Below are positions 1 to 11,417 of a stretch of 64,000 nucleotides of DNA, piece after piece. The notes beneath the pieces were generated by a model. That model was not told the origin of the DNA. It ran no database searches and saw only the letters and a list, made by a program, of their open reading frames with translations. How positions within the stretch are numbered: position 1 is the first letter of the stretch; each line of letters begins with the position of its first letter. A program made the translations under genes and the position numbers. Origin of the DNA: Heracleum sosnowskyi (lineage: Eukaryota; Streptophyta; Magnoliopsida; Apiales; Apiaceae); the NCBI GenBank assembly GCA_030848705.1, contig CM061245.1:41916711-41980710 (forward strand). The letters are read 5' to 3'.

Positions 1-3000
1 TTCAAAGTAAACCAATATAACTCTTCCAAAAATATCTGCTATGTAAGCAGAATATCAACACATAACTTAAAAGAAGTTATAAGATGATTCAGTATAAACA
101 ACTCCCTTACCATAACTCATGTTATGTAAGGTATCCACAGAGTCATATGATATAAAAGAGGAAGTTACGAGGAAAATTAATATAACATTTCCGTAACCCA
201 AAATCCACTTAGGCATATATATCCTTAATCAGGTTTTACCAGAGTCATAACTTATAGAATAAAAGATGAAGTTGCATGAATTTGTTGTCACTTCATTCCC
301 AAACACTTTTCGACCCCCTGCCAACAAGTTTGGTTCTTCACCCCAATACATGTTGCAGGAATATCCAAATTGGATGATGAACCAATACCGGAGTTGCTAC
401 CGCGCCCGCTGTGCCTAACCTTGCTATGATCAGTAGCAGGTCGCACCGCTCAAATAGTTTTCTACATGTAGATGGAAGAATCACGACAGCCTGACATTGT
501 CTACCGCCTTACTGTGACCTCCCGGCCCATTTGGGGCAATAAAAGTTGGATGGGTCCGCGCAACTAGACCACTTACACCACTCCTAGTTCAGATGAAATC
601 CATGACTCTGAAACGTAAAGATCGTCCTCCTTTCCCCAAGTGTAACACTTGTTGATACGACTCCACTAAGTAGTTATATCTAGGTTGGAAAGGAAGATTC
701 TTCAATATTTCCCAAGCTATGCTTGTTAATGGATATCGACTTGTTCCATGAATTTACCCCTCGATCATTGAGGTGGTAACACAATATTTGACTGGCAGCA
801 ATTAAATTGCTCCAAGAAAATATCTGTCCCTTGACAGTTTTTGAATTGAGAGTTTAAAAAGAGTAGTAGTTACTTAAATCAGGTTTCCCATATTTTTGAT
901 AGTTGAGCGAGCATTTGAATCTTCTTAAAAGACAGATTCAAATGGAAAAACAATGTTTTGGGAACCTCTTTTTGATTTGAAAATAATCAATCGTATTTAT
1001 TAAATGAGTAAACCTTAAATGAATATTTGAAAATAATATTCATTAAATAAATAATCCTTAAATGAATATTTGAAAATAATATTCATTAAATAAATAATCC
1101 TTAAATGAATATTTGAAAATAATATTCATTAACTAAATACTCCTCAAATGAATATTTGAAAATAATATTCATTAAATAAATACTCCTCAAATGAATATTT
1201 AAAAGTAATATTCATTAAATAAATAATCAATCTTCAAATGAATATTTAAAAGTAATATTCATTAAGTAAATAAATAATCTTCAAATGAATATTCAAAAAA
1301 ATAATATTCATTAAATAATCCTCAGATGAATATTCACAATAATATTCTTAAAGTCAATATCCTCAAATGAATATTAATAAATAATATTCTGACAATGAAT
1401 ATTAATAAAGAATGTTCTTAAAGTCAATAATCCTCAAATGAATATTCATAAATAACATTCTTTAAATAAATAATTAATCCTCGAATAACAGTACCCGATA
1501 TCTTTATCGGAAAATAACCTTTATCATATACAAAATATAATCACTTCTGATTTTTCAAGAAAATCACACGCCCTTATCCTAGGGCAAATATAAAATCCTG
1601 GCTTATAGCTGATATCCCATATCTAGCTTAGAAGCCCATACTCAAATCATTTCCAAGTAATAACCTTCGAATGAAGTAATATTCAAATAACATTCCTCAA
1701 ATCATTTCCAGGTAATTAATACTTTCTAGAAATATAATTAATGTTTAATAATAGCAGTCCTCAAAATAATTAGTACACTGCCGCTGGAATCCCTCCGGAT
1801 TTCCACGGCTATCTCTATATCTCAAAATACTGACTCCCGGTCTAGAGTCGAAAACAAGAAGTATGCTCTTATCTCTAGAGCTACAAGGTATACCGGTTCA
1901 TAAGTACATTATCTCAAAGCTCGTATATAAACCAAAATCAAATTCTATTTTATACAATATATAACATGTATCGCAAAACTGTATAACTCCACACATGGCA
2001 AAAGCAGTAATATATAATCAATACTTCAAATTATAGATTTTGAAAACTTGCCACAATACTTGCAACAAAGATTTGGTATATAAATTGGGAACACACAAGT
2101 ATTGACCATTGGAAAATATACATACTCTGAATAATAGAGTAAGGTTTAGTAAACTTGCCTGATGCTCGAGAAGTGATAGGGGTTCGCGACGATGCCGGAC
2201 AATCTAGACAAAGTCAAAGAAAACGTACGATTAATCCCCTGGATAATCCACTTGTACTCAATGCTTAAACACATAAACGAAACACAACCAAGGCATTACT
2301 TGCTTGCTCTAACGTCATACTAAATCCATGTTATTCATCAAATACTTATATCATAAGTTTGGTTCGAAATCCATCCTCAAATCCAAGTTATACTTAACCA
2401 TTTGGAACCTTGGTTCTAAGTCTTGTTTTCAGTGAATTTACACTTGCGCAACCTCGGCTAAAACATTTTTATAAAATCAACTAATAATCTTTTTGATTCG
2501 AAATCTTCGCACAAGGCTTGCTAACTGTCCTTAGCATTATATCCCAAAGTTTCACATTTGGATTCGACTCTTAGAGGTCTTTGACTTAGCATCAAAGTAG
2601 TTACATTTCTGCGATGCAACCTTTTGAACCACGATTACTAAAACTAGCATAACTCTTAAACCATTTGGCCAAATTAGGCGAATCACATATCATTACGAAG
2701 CTTATAACATAAACTACACAATCATGGGCAGTAGGACTCAAGGGTCGAGCTCTAACAGAGGAAAAACAGAGAACCAATCAGTAGGTAAAAATTTGGGCAT
2801 TACGACGGCTATAACTCGGATATTCCCAAATTTCAAATCATCCAAAATACATAACGATCGCTCCACATAACACATACATCTTATATATCATAGAACTGAG
2901 GCCAAGCAATGCCTTTCCGTTCATATAACTCATTATCACTTAAATCAAAACCCAATCATAACAACTAAGGCTATAATCATGCATAACACCATTAATCATC

Positions 3001-4196
3001 CATAATCCTTATAATAATTCAAGGGTTTCAAAATTATACCTCCTCCAAGCTTGCTTTCTGCCATACTCCTGATGTAGCCTTAGATTCTTGCTTAATACAA
3101 CCTTTGGAAGCTACAAACTCATTATCAAAACAAAACAAAACAAGATACAAGTTACTATTCATCATCTTCTCCAACTGTTAATCACTGAATCGAAGGGGTA
3201 AGTCACGGAGTTGAGGTGATTTCTTACCATGGTTACGTCGGGCTTCTCGAGAGCTTCGATTTGAGTGGTAGAACGCCAAAAACGGACCACGGAATCTCAA
3301 GTTATGATCATTTCTTTCTCTCCCATTTTTCTTCTCATTTCTCTCCCGAATTTCTCTTCCTTTTTCTTTTTCTTCTTATCTTGTTTAATTACTTGATATT
3401 TATCCAATGTGGTGAGTCATCACCCTTGGTCTCTTCTTGTCTTGACACTTGGCAAGCATGCATTGGCTTGGAATAAAGTAGCTTTTCTGGTTCGTTTAAT
3501 TTCGTAGAACGCTCGCAAGGTTCCTCGAGGGTTCTATCGAGGTATTTTACCGAAATCGTTCTCGATACTTCTAATTCATTTATCAAATCCATATCCATAG
3601 AATTAATAATTTAAATCCTTAAATATCTTCAAATAATAATTATTTAGTCCGTTTTTGGTGAAATTTCGGAGAAAACGAAAAATGCTATTTTTCCGATTCT
3701 GACAGCTTCTGCATTCTTTTATTTCCATCGTAGATCACTAATGCGACTTTGAAAGTTTATTATATTGTCCCGCATATAGGGTGGTCTGAAAAACTTTTAA
3801 ATGAAGAGTTACTATTCATCAGTGGTTTTTCTATAATCCTTTGGATCAAAATCCGTTCCAATATTCCTGATCTATTTTCTCTTTACTCTTTGCACTTAGA
3901 AAACGTTCTAGTGATTTCTCGGGCGTACGCTATCTTGTTTACGGAGTTGTCGGATGTATTCCAGATATTGATTTGGATGACATAAAAATACTTTCCTTCC
4001 CTGGAGTATTGTATTCTTATCTTCCAGATTGATTGTTCTTATTTATGTGTTCGGTCCATTCTTACTATTCTCAAAATGTTTGAAAACCGAAATTCATATT
4101 CATTTCATAACTTGATTCTCAAAGTCATTGCCACTATCCATATTTACATCAACATATAATAAAAGTTTTAATTCTACCCAAAATCTGGGGTCTTAC
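1..4196 (-). mobile_element. Probable Ty3/gypsy LTR-derived sequence, cut by the window edge
   Basis: No protein domain is visible. The right border reads, on the minus strand, TGTAAGACCCCAGATTTTGG, a typical 5' terminus of long chromovirus-type plant LTRs. The minus strand inward also contains a CCGTGGTCCGTTTTTGGCG block near 3270-3300 that I associate with such LTRs. Small frames here (for example 3216-3476 and 3749-3985) look like chance ORFs. No left terminus, primer-binding site or target duplication can be found inside the window, so the family call is inference from end sequence and general character. Confidence 0.4.
1013..1475. repeat. AT-rich 43-bp tandem repeat with palindromic units
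   Basis: About ten diverging units with a 43-bp spacing, measured at 1021, 1064 and 1107. Each unit pairs GAATATTTGAAAATAATATTC with itself, so each could extrude a small hairpin. Later units shorten and drift. It lies inside the LTR-like region and codes for nothing. Confidence 0.8.
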
Positions 4197-5399
4197 ACTT
4201 TAACCGCATTTGGACAACTGATTCCATTTCCTTAGAGATTCTTGATTCTTTGATTTGATCTGCATCGGAAACCCTTATTTCCAATTCACTTGATTATTGT
4301 TTACCACCTATTGTTATTGTTTATCATCCTTTGATTATCATTGACAACCATTGATTATTTGACTTCCATCTTGACTATTGATTACGGTCATTGATTATCG
4401 ACTACCATTATTGATTCCCTTATTGAATGAGTACACCGTACCATTGAAATTACTCCATGATTATTTCTCGATCTTCATTTGATACTGAACAGTTGAAGCT
4501 CTTTTGCAATTACTATACATTCGGTTTATCTTATTGAGCATGTTATTGTTTATACCCTATTATAGATTTGGCATGTGTTTTTAAAAATGGACCAGTACTT
4601 GGTCGGGCCATATTCATGGTCAGAATAACTTAAGGCCCAAATTGGCCTAGGATCCAGTAGAGGACTATGACATGAGCTAGTCCGGGGTTGATGCGTGGCT
4701 GGCCAGCAGCACAACCTTTGATTTGAATAAAATGTATAAGCCAAATTCTAATTCTTTTCTTCCATTGTTATTGATACAAAGCATGTGTTAGCTAAATATT
4801 GTTGATTCTGATATCATAAATTCATATCCTTACAACTGTGATAGAAATGATTCATTGATGTTTGCTGAGCAATTTTGGCTCACTCTTGCTTGTTGTTTTC
4901 TAACCCTATTCCAGTGAAGCGAGAGTATGAGTCGACATAGCGTGACCAATAGTTCACCAGCAGCCAGGAGAGCCCCTCGTGTCATTGTCATTGGCAGGGT
5001 AGTTGTTGTTTTGCTTTTCTAGATTAGATGTCTAGATTTGAACTTTGGTTGTGATGTAATAACTCTGATAAAACTGGTATTGTATTAATAAAAGATTGTA
5101 GTAGCTTGTGTTCATTGCCATAATCTCGATGCGGTCTTGGTCAAGGGGTATTTGTGTCACATTGTATTTCTTGCAGGATAAGTATTTTCCTTGTTGATAA
5201 AGTCTATGACTCATTAATTGGGATTCTGGATCCTTCTTTGACTAATTTACCATATTTTGGACTCTTTTCATGAGCTGTATATTTCCCTTATTTATTAATT
5301 ACGAAATTAATAAATAATCAGGGTTTTGGGCCTTAATTACGGGGCCTTTCCAACGAATCATTAATTATATTTCTATAATTACTTTTCTGACCATATCAT
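4197..5399. other. Unassigned LTR-like noncoding stretch
   Basis: No coding potential. The plus strand resembles gypsy LTR sequence: a TGCTGAGCAATTTTGGCTC block at 4862 and an A/T-rich possible polyadenylation zone near 5080-5100. The segment abuts two elements, the gypsy-like terminus at 4196 and the truncated LTR of Copia A at 5400, so it is probably an older element into which one or both inserted. Boundaries are not resolved. Confidence 0.3.
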
Positions 5400-6168
5400 C
5401 TATCATCACGGGTTTGTGAAGCTGCTGTCATTTTCATGTGGCAGCTTCTTACAAATTGTCTACCCGTGAGTATTACCTAAATTGCTATACAAACAAGATT
5501 AACATTACTGGGAAAAGCAATCTAGATACATTCTATATTTAGCTAATACAATTCAGTAGATGTTGATTTGTCATACTCTTGAATTGGTGAGCTTTGTCAT
5601 GTGATCTCTCAAGCTTCGGTCGTAGTCTTGCAGACCTGATGTAGTGTTGGGATACTGCAACACGCCTGTTTATTGAACATCCAAACTGTCACAAGTTTGA
5701 CTGGGTAGATCCCCAATACAAACCTTATCCCTTCATGACAGTATCCTGATCCTCAAGCTTGCTGTCACAAGAATGTGCTTTTGGTGACAGTAAGAAGTCC
5801 CCGCAAAGGATGCTGTCAGGAGTTCCAAGCTTGCTATCAGGCTGAGATAAAGTTGTTGTCTGAGGGCTTCCGCCAATGTTGCTGTCAGAGTGAATATATT
5901 GTCGTGACTTGCAACATGCTGTCTTCTTGTAACCTTACTGTCAATGCTGTGACAGTAACGTTTACTCTTGTTGTCCATCTTGAGTACTTCTTGAGGCTTG
6001 AACAAATAAATGAACTTCTACCAAGATGTACTAGAATCTTATTTAACAATAAACAATATGATTACAAAGACATACTCTGGTTGTGACAGTATGTTCATAC
6101 TTAATAAAATTAAGCATATAAAATATCTAGTTAAGTTGTCTCATATCTATCACCCATAAATCCTAACA
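5400..6168 (-). repeat. 3' LTR of Copia A, truncated
   Basis: Aligns without length change to 18561-19329. It begins (minus strand) TGTTAGGATTTATGG but stops 278 bp short of the LTR end seen in the right copy, so the terminal ACCAACA end is missing. Many TGACAG/CTGTCA words occur in it. Confidence 0.9.
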
Positions 6169-6180
6169 ATCTCCCCCAAT
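6169..6180 (-). other. Polypurine tract of Copia A
   Basis: Minus strand ATTGGGGGAGAT directly abuts the TGTTAGG start of the 3' LTR, which is the expected place for plus-strand priming in reverse transcription. Confidence 0.8.
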
Positions 6181-6263
6181 TTGTTTTAATGGACAATAAC
6201 AACAAATTTACAATCTATGCATGTTGACAACTTAACTAAACAAGATCAGAATTGATAAAGTTT

Positions 6264-8759
6264 TCACTTAGCTTCAGATTTCCTCTTCTGTCTTGCTACA
6301 TCCTCTCTATTGAGAGCTTCTTTCAGAATCTCCTTGAGACCTTCCACCAATGCTTTCTCATCAGGAGTGATGGCATCATCTTCAATCTCATCAATGTACT
6401 TTTGGACTGCTTTGGAGAGACATACTCTTGCATCCTGGAGATCTGTCCATAATTCTTGACCAAAGGTATAAGTTTTGAACTTCAATACACCTTCAACAAG
6501 TTTAAATCTCCTTCCAGGATATGCATTCAGGGTTTTCCTTCTTGATTTATCCAGCTTTGAATCTTCACCCTTTCTTCTTTGAAGAACATCCTCAATCTCA
6601 AAAGAACACAGCTGTTCTAATGGATGAGTTGATCCAATCACCAAGTAAAGTAGATCTTTTAAGGCACTTGTGTTTAGCTTGTGAAAGCTTCCAACATGAA
6701 TCTCTTCATTTATGAACTTGATCCTCAGTGGATTTTCTAGCATACATGGCTGGTAATTGGGTTCTTCACTCTCCACTCTGTTGGCTTCTTTGCATTTGTT
6801 CAAGAATGGAGCTTCCATATCTTCAGTGGCATCTTTTTCTGCAGGATTTGAAGGTCCTTCTTGACCTGGTTGGGTTTGCACCTCTTCTTTAGGAATATTC
6901 TCATCATAATCAACTATCTCTTCATCAGAATACTCCAACAAGTGAGCAATATCAGAATCATCATGATCTTCAAATATACCAAACTTCTGATAGAATTCCA
7001 TGTCTCTTTCATCCTTGTACTTCAGAACATGTTCCATGACACTGTTGGGTACATTGTCATAGCTTTGCAGTAGCTCCACAATTCTGTCCAAGTAGAAGTA
7101 GTCAATCCTTCTCCTGACTTTTGTTCTTACAATCACAGGGATGTCATTCACAGAAATTGACACAACTTCCATGATGAAGTCCTTATAGACCTTTATTGAC
7201 CTTGAAGAATCCCACCAGGGAATGTACATGCTTGCTTCCTTGTTGTCATCTAACTTCACTTCAACACTCCTGATTTCTTTGGATTTAGCATGTTGTACTT
7301 CAAGAGAGTTTGGATATTTGATTTGAAGTGTCTTCTTCAAATTCCTGCATAGCCATGTAGCTTTCTTATTTCCTAAGTACTTGGTTTTTCCTTTCCTTGC
7401 TTTAGTAATCTCCTTAGGTTCAGGTTCCTGTTTAGAAAACCAAGCCCTGGCTAAGGATTTTATCCTTTTAGGTTTGACAGTTGGCTTGATTTCATCCTTG
7501 ACAGCATCTTTGTTGACAGTGTCCTCCATGACAGTATCTTCTTTGACAGTGTCTTCAGTGACAGCTTCTTCCATGACAGCTTCTTTGAGGACAGTGTCTT
7601 CTGTGACAGCTTCTTTGGTGACAGTATCTTTTTCAGCATTTATACTGTCTATAGCACATCTCAAGATACTTGCCTCCAAAGCTTCAAGTAATTCAGACTC
7701 CTCTTCTTCTGTAACTCTAGCATCTTTCTTTTCTTGCACAGGAGCTTCTTCTGTATATTCCTCATGGGATTTAGTTCCAACATTCCCAGAAGTACTTCCA
7801 CTAGCATTTCCTGCTTCTTCAGTTCCTCCATTTCCATCCAACTCATCATCACCATCAAAAGGAACATCAAAAGAGCAGCTTTCTCCTAGATCAGCTCTGT
7901 TGGAGTTTGCTTTGGAGATCATCTTCTTCATTGTAGAGCTCAGTTCCTTGTCTCTTTTCACCAGCAAATCATAGATTGCATTGACAGCAAGAGCTCTTTC
8001 CTTGTTGGCTTTAGAGTTGAGAATCATGTCTAGCACCTTCAGTATTAACTTTGACTCCATTGTGGAAGTGCCTCCTAGACTCATGTATGAACATATCTTT
8101 TTGCCATCCCTTGTGGTAGATGCATAGTAGACACATAATGGATTGGTGTAGACTTCTGGAAGTTTCTCTGAGATTAGGTTCATCATTAACAACTGCAGAA
8201 TCTCATTGAAGGATGTGTGGTTTGCCTTGATTTTGTTCTTCATCACAGTTAGCACCTTTGTTGGAAGGCTCTGCAATAGCTGCATAGTGATGAACATAGA
8301 TATTCCACTGTTCAGGTACACATCAATGGCCCACCTCTTTTCTTCATTGATCTTCACATAAACACTAATGATCTTCTCCCTTAGCAAAGTTGAGCAGTTA
8401 TTCAACCTTCTGCTAGGTTCCAACATAGCTCCCTCAACTATCCTGCTGAAGTCCTCATCATGATTCTTTAGAGTGCTCTCCCTGTAGTCAACCATCAAAG
8501 CATTAGCTTCTTCCTGGCTGAACTTTGTTCCTTCACTCCATGTGTTTCCTGACAAGATGTATTCAGGCATCTTGTCTTTCCCTTTGCCCGGCCTGTTTTG
8601 CTCATCCTGTTCTCTCCATTTCTTTTCAAGGGCACTCTCCTTCGGCATTGGAGTTGGCTCTCTTATTGTCACATGAGGTAGTACTGGTCTTTTGGATGGA
8701 GCATTCCCTTGCATTGCTTCCAGTGCTTCTTTAGACATTAGAACTGTTTCTCCAGCCAT
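6264..8759 (-). CDS. 831-codon open frame in the post-pol region of Copia A (SIRE additional ORF, C-terminal part)
   Basis: The longest intact frame in element A. I do not recognise a catalytic domain. The N-terminal third is helical and looks globular. The middle (about residues 330-450) is strongly acidic and contains a run of DTV/EAV pentapeptides encoded by the 15-bp repeat at 7500-7634. It is followed by a basic patch rich in KPKRIK-type residues, then a mixed globular part and a charged C-terminal helix. No signal peptide or transmembrane segment is evident, so it does not look like an envelope protein. It lies between pol and the 3' LTR, where SIRE-lineage elements carry an extra, poorly understood ORF. 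It probably once continued the frame group at 9000-11323, from which it is now cut off by stops. That it stayed open while gag and pol decayed is notable. Function unknown. Confidence 0.6.
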   Translation of the reverse strand: MAGETVLMSKEALEAMQGNAPSKRPVLPHVTIREPTPMPKESALEKKWREQDEQNRPGKGKDKMPEYILSGNTWSEGTKFSQEEANALMVDYRESTLKNHDEDFSRIVEGAMLEPSRRLNNCSTLLREKIISVYVKINEEKRWAIDVYLNSGISMFITMQLLQSLPTKVLTVMKNKIKANHTSFNEILQLLMMNLISEKLPEVYTNPLCVYYASTTRDGKKICSYMSLGGTSTMESKLILKVLDMILNSKANKERALAVNAIYDLLVKRDKELSSTMKKMISKANSNRADLGESCSFDVPFDGDDELDGNGGTEEAGNASGSTSGNVGTKSHEEYTEEAPVQEKKDARVTEEEESELLEALEASILRCAIDSINAEKDTVTKEAVTEDTVLKEAVMEEAVTEDTVKEDTVMEDTVNKDAVKDEIKPTVKPKRIKSLARAWFSKQEPEPKEITKARKGKTKYLGNKKATWLCRNLKKTLQIKYPNSLEVQHAKSKEIRSVEVKLDDNKEASMYIPWWDSSRSIKVYKDFIMEVVSISVNDIPVIVRTKVRRRIDYFYLDRIVELLQSYDNVPNSVMEHVLKYKDERDMEFYQKFGIFEDHDDSDIAHLLEYSDEEIVDYDENIPKEEVQTQPGQEGPSNPAEKDATEDMEAPFLNKCKEANRVESEEPNYQPCMLENPLRIKFINEEIHVGSFHKLNTSALKDLLYLVIGSTHPLEQLCSFEIEDVLQRRKGEDSKLDKSRRKTLNAYPGRRFKLVEGVLKFKTYTFGQELWTDLQDARVCLSKAVQKYIDEIEDDAITPDEKALVEGLKEILKEALNREDVARQKRKSEAK
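7500..7634 (-). repeat. 15-bp minisatellite inside the 831-codon frame
   Basis: Nine units whose GACAG begins every 15 bp at 7500, 7515, 7530, 7545, 7560, 7575, 7590, 7605 and 7620. Because 15 is a multiple of three, the array keeps the reading frame and encodes alternating DTV and EAV pentapeptides. Each unit carries one copy of the TGACAG word found throughout element A. Confidence 0.95.
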
Positions 8760-8802
8760 CTCATATTCAAAGAGATTTCTAGCTTCTTGTTCTTGCTCCC
8801 CC

Positions 8803-9214
8803 TTACTCCCCTTTTCTTTTTTGCAGACACTGATTTCCCCTTAGCTGCAGACTCCCCCTTACTCCTTGACTCCTTCTTAGAAGCAGGCTCCCCCTGAGAT
8901 GCACCATCTTGCCTGAGGTCAAATTCTGATCTTGCCCTTTTCTCCCCCTTAGGTAAGTTGGCAACATCAATAGTTGCAGATAGAGCCTAAATAGCTTCCT
9001 CAATGCTAGAGAAACCAGAGGCCACCATGGTAGATAGGCTGTCAAGCTTAGCTTCCATGAAGTGACACCTGTGCTCTAGGGCTTCCAGTCTGTGAGCAGT
9101 AGAGGGGCCACCAGTTCTTAACCTTCTTGGAGGGGAAGGGAAAGAATGGGGCATGGAGGTTGTGGGGGTTCTCACACTCTCAGTGTTTTTCTGAGTGATC
9201 TTATCACTCCTCAC
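8803..9214 (-). pseudogene. Broken coiled-coil segment of the Copia A additional ORF
   Basis: The frame 8987-9214 encodes a proline/serine-rich start followed by a heptad-like helix (HRLEALEHRCHFMEAKLDSL) and ends at a stop. The next part, to 8803, has several CT-rich tracts (CTCCCCCTTA and similar) that resemble the polypurine tract. It lies between the open 831-codon frame and the serine-rich frame upstream on the minus strand. I read it as a decayed middle section of one long ancestral ORF. Confidence 0.4.
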
Positions 9215-9508
9215 AGAATTACTCTCATGGCCTAATGCCTGGACATGTAGGACTCCCTCAAGTTCACTCTGGACATGCTCAAGTCACTCACCTTTTGCCA
9301 GCTCATTTGGCTGCCTCTCATTTTTATGCTCACCTCTCTTTTCTTTTATCTCTCTTTTCTTTTGCACACTCTCACTCATCCTAGATGCATGGGTATGAGT
9401 AGTACTTACATGCAATGAAATAGATGGTTTAGAATGTACCTTTAAGAACTGAGACAGTGGCACATCATCATTAGAGACATCCTCAACAGTTACAACATCA
9501 AAATCAGG

Positions 9509-10045
9509 CTATGCAGAGGTGACAGTAGCTTTGCCAGAAATGTTACTGTCATTTGGAAGATTGACAGCAGGTTCCACTGCAGCTTGGACAATAGGTTTGG
9601 TTGAGACAGCAACTTCAACTAAGTCTTTGACAGCAGAGTCACCTGTGACATCAACATTCTCAGAGTCTTTGACAGCAACTGAGGCTGTGACAACATCTTC
9701 CCTAAGGTAAGATGCTCCTTGGAGATTGAACAAGGTACTGGCTGTTTCACTTTCTAGAAGAGATGTACCTTGCTCTTTCTCAGTGTTTGAAGGAGTGGTG
9801 TCCATCTCACTTTGAGAAATGGGTTCTTGTGGACCACTAGATGGGGGCTCATCCATTATTGGAGATGGATGATCAAAACCTGAAGGGTTGGGACTGTCCC
9901 TCTCTCTAGGTTGTGGAGAAGAAACAAATGAATGTGTAGGGAAGGAAGAAGGTGAAAGTGGAGAAGAGAATAATGGCTGCTCCACAGATGGAACTTGTGA
10001 AGCATCAACAGGGGAAGTGAAATCCTCACTGTGTCCTGACTCCAT
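9509..10045 (-). pseudogene. Ser/Pro/Thr-rich low-complexity segment of the Copia A additional ORF
   Basis: A 178-codon frame rich in S, P, E and V with no recognisable domain. It reads like a disordered linker. It contains several GACAGC/GACAGT words that encode repeated V-K/A-V tracts, as in the minisatellite further downstream. The surrounding 10046-10560 has similar composition in broken frames. It connects the N-terminal domain (10598-11323) with the coiled-coil and C-terminal parts. Confidence 0.4.
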
Positions 10046-10597
10046 GTGTGTTTCTGCAAGTGGAGGCTCCTCATGAGTTGGAACATGAGGTTGTGCAGAC
10101 TCTGTACAGGGTGCCTAGGGAGACAAGCCAATTTCAATAGATGTCCCTTGTTGAGAAGGAACATCTAGGGAGGAGTTTAGTTCCCTATTTTCCTCTACAG
10201 TCTTTTGGGAGACTGCAAGGTGGCTGACAGTGGTTTTGGCCCTCTTAGCTCTCTTCTTCTTAGGCTCAAGAGGAACCACTGTGGGTTCTGTTTGACTACC
10301 TTCCTTATTTGCTGCACTAGGTGCAGGAACTCCCTCTTGGCTCTCAGCACTACCACCAACATCAGTTTCTAGGGATCTTTTTCTGGATTCTTGTAAGGCT
10401 TGTCTCTATACTTTGGGAAGTCTAGAGAAACTAGGCTGAATGTATGGGGTAGAATGGGGGTTAGCTGAATTGGGGTCTAATCCAGCTTCATTCTCAACAG
10501 TGAAGGTGTCATAACCAGAAGGTAATGGAAAATCAAGGTTAGGCGTTTGATCAACCATGTGTTTGGTGAAGCAAAGTGGAATATGTGCATTTAAATT

Positions 10598-11323
10598 CTA
10601 TGATATGAGAGTTGTGTGAGTGTTTCTTTTCAGAACTGGACAAACCTCTAAACGAGGAGCATTCTCATCAAAATCACATAAAGAATTAATGCACAACATT
10701 AGAAAGTGAAGATAGATGTTTACCTTCTTACCTATGGCAGCCTTGAGGTGTGCCATGAGTAGCTTTCCAACATCCACTTTGTACCCATGAACAAGAGAGT
10801 GAGTGAGCTTCTTGATGTAGGTGGGAATTCCATTCCAGCCAGTGGTCTTGGTAGAGAACACCTTCGCCATTGCATCAAACACCATGCTCCACTTCTTTCG
10901 GAGATACTTCCTGTCCATTTCACCAGAAGGGTACCACTTTGTTGTTCCCTCTTCAAGAATGGGTCTAGAATACCCAATTTTCAGGAAGAGCTTCTTGAGG
11001 GTCTCATCACTAGCAAGCTCGGTATCGACCTTTCCCGGTTCTAGCACAATTCCCAAAGCTGCATTGATGCCCTGAACATTGGGAGTGTAATTGTGCTCCT
11101 TGATTTTGAACTGAATGGTTGTGTTGTCACCATCTCCTTGAGCAACAACCGTCTCCCAAAAATTTTCAATCCTGTCTAGGTCAATAACAGAAGTTGAGGT
11201 AATTGCATACCCAAGATAAGACTTATTCATAAAGGAAACAAGCCCTTTGAAATCTTCACCAGCATCACTAGGAGAGTAGATGCCAGCAAAGTTGGTTTGT
11301 GAAATTGATTGTTTGGGGGCCAT
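10598..11323 (-). CDS. N-terminal domain of the Copia A additional ORF
   Basis: Translation from the ATG at 11323 gives a 242-residue globular protein. A longer frame starting at 11425 only adds Leu-Ser repeats encoded by a GA microsatellite and is less likely to be real. The region around residues 20-80 (FMNKSYLGYAI, then ENFWET, then a possible beta segment) resembles, from memory, a domain common in coding regions of SIRE-type Copia elements in asterids, often annotated as a retrotransposon protein of unknown function. It has no transmembrane segment. The frame ends at a stop just before the low-complexity linker. Function unknown. Confidence 0.5.
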   Translation of the reverse strand: MAPKQSISQTNFAGIYSPSDAGEDFKGLVSFMNKSYLGYAITSTSVIDLDRIENFWETVVAQGDGDNTTIQFKIKEHNYTPNVQGINAALGIVLEPGKVDTELASDETLKKLFLKIGYSRPILEEGTTKWYPSGEMDRKYLRKKWSMVFDAMAKVFSTKTTGWNGIPTYIKKLTHSLVHGYKVDVGKLLMAHLKAAIGKKVNIYLHFLMLCINSLCDFDENAPRLEVCPVLKRNTHTTLIS

Positions 11324-11369
11324 TTTTGTTGTTTGAGAGTAGAACGAGAGTAAGAAGATGAATTGCTTG

Positions 11370-11376
<7 letters not shown>

Positions 11377-11415
<39 letters not shown>
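11377..11415. repeat. (GA)n microsatellite
   Basis: About 39 bp of GA repeat just upstream, on the minus strand, of the additional-ORF start at 11323. A leader position would fit a promoter or 5' UTR feature. Confidence 0.95.

Positions 11416-11417
<2 letters not shown>

Noticed and set aside
1013..1475. Regular repeat-spacer look suggesting a CRISPR array
   Set aside because: Plant nuclear context, no unique spacers, and units abut and drift; it is an AT-rich tandem repeat.
3216..3985. Small plus-strand frames of 86 and 78 codons
   Set aside because: Lie in LTR-like DNA; no motif, no splice or start context.
5733..6086. 90- and 103-codon frames inside the Copia A LTR, recurring at 18894-19247
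   Set aside because: They repeat because the LTR repeats; TGACAG words make both strands look open. No domain or start context.
7381..7974. 197-codon plus-strand frame opposite the 831-codon ORF
   Set aside because: Ser/Thr/Val-rich shadow of the minus-strand ORF and its 15-bp array; no domain of its own.
6264..11323. Envelope glycoprotein reading of the extra ORF region
   Set aside because: No signal peptide, transmembrane segment or cysteine pattern; long coiled coil and acidic repeats instead.
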